Part shown: piece after piece, positions 50,205 through 50,260 of the stretch
Numbering within the stretch: the first letter of the stretch is position 1
Layout of the letters: every line of letters starts with the position of its first letter
Assembly (NCBI GenBank): GCA_002452215.1
Contig: DKCO01000011.1
Coordinates: forward strand, 1 to 50,260
Reading direction: 5' to 3'
DNA: 50,260 nt
DNA from: Spirochaetales bacterium UBA6872
GTDB taxonomy: Bacteria; Spirochaetota; Spirochaetia; Sphaerochaetales; Sphaerochaetaceae
Translations under genes and position numbers: made by a program
Notes under the pieces: generated by a model
The model's database searches: none
What the model was told of the DNA's origin: nothing
Seen by the model: only the letters and a program-made list of their open reading frames with translations

Positions 50205-50229
50205 CTTAAAGAGAACTATAATCAATCTT

Positions 50230-50260
50230 ATGCGAATCAAAGGAATCCAAAAACTGTCAC
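50230..50260 (+). CDS. nrdG: Partial gene start, probable anaerobic NTP reductase activase
   Basis: Only ten codons are inside the window (M-R-I-K-G-I-Q-K-L-S). This matches the N-terminus of NrdG-type radical SAM activases, which commonly begin with a ...G-x-Q-K-x-S-L-I-D-Y-P-G-K stretch. A perfect TATAAT (50217-50222) lies seven bases before the ATG, with no ribosome site, as at several other first genes in this window. The assignment rests on very few residues and needs the next few dozen bases to confirm. Confidence 0.4.
   Translation, partial: MRIKGIQKLS

Overview
The window is about 50 kb of compact, moderately AT-rich bacterial chromosome. It is densely packed on both strands, with many 1-17 bp gene overlaps. 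No rRNA, tRNA, CRISPR array or complete insertion sequence was seen. The gene set suggests an anaerobic, fermentative, host- or sediment-associated bacterium: acetate kinase, a 2[4Fe-4S] ferredoxin, a DUF362 ferredoxin-like protein, an oxidative citrate synthase-aconitase-isocitrate dehydrogenase branch, and a probable nrdG start at the right edge. A bacterial XPB (ERCC3-type) helicase and an exported binding protein with an A-L-G-G-S-E-K-E type processing region are features I associate with spirochaetes (Treponema/Sphaerochaeta relatives). This placement is an inference, not proof.

Layout. Positions 1-890 hold decayed accessory DNA: a partial open frame, a RelA/SpoT-like domain gene broken by an in-frame TAG, and a tiny intact ORF on the other strand. 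An AT-rich spacer follows. Positions 1226-3550 (minus) encode a DUF362 protein, an RsmB-type methyltransferase and a DUF212 membrane protein. Positions 3645-7959 (plus) carry an MFS transporter, aconitase and isocitrate dehydrogenase. Positions 8155-14837 (plus) form a five-gene oligopeptide/nickel-type ABC transporter operon ending in an MmgE/PrpD-family gene. Positions 14846-21186 are a defence island: a three-gene restriction-modification-like operon (motif-IV-less methylase subunit, Eco57I-type methylase, T5orf172/GIY-YIG-DEAD helicase) and a fic gene broken by a one-base frameshift in a homopolymer.

From 21348 onward the window is core genome. It holds gltA with a beta-hydroxyacid dehydrogenase, an ArsR regulator, maf, an ABC-F ATPase, the fused aroDE, XPB with its partner, aroC, aroK, ackA, an outer-membrane-like protein and a divergent murB. 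It continues with cysS, an ECF sigma/anti-sigma pair, a HAD phosphatase, an ACT/UPF0210 pair, bcp, a BAX inhibitor-1 protein, an RluA synthase, a GNAT, purU, xseBA, ferredoxin, topB, a YbgC-like thioesterase and a nitroreductase.

Functional themes. Citrate synthase, aconitase and isocitrate dehydrogenase together would make 2-oxoglutarate for glutamate. aroDE, aroC and aroK cover four shikimate-pathway steps. A recurring regulatory feature is the near or complete absence of a 5' leader at many first-in-operon genes: a sigma70-like -10 hexamer ends 5-7 bases before the ATG and no Shine-Dalgarno is present. Genes inside operons have strong GGAGG sites. This suggests substantial use of leaderless mRNAs. 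The most interesting accessory items are the restriction-modification-like operon with its flanking 13-bp inverted repeats, the homopolymer-frameshifted fic, and the MurB homologue that lacks conserved catalytic residues.
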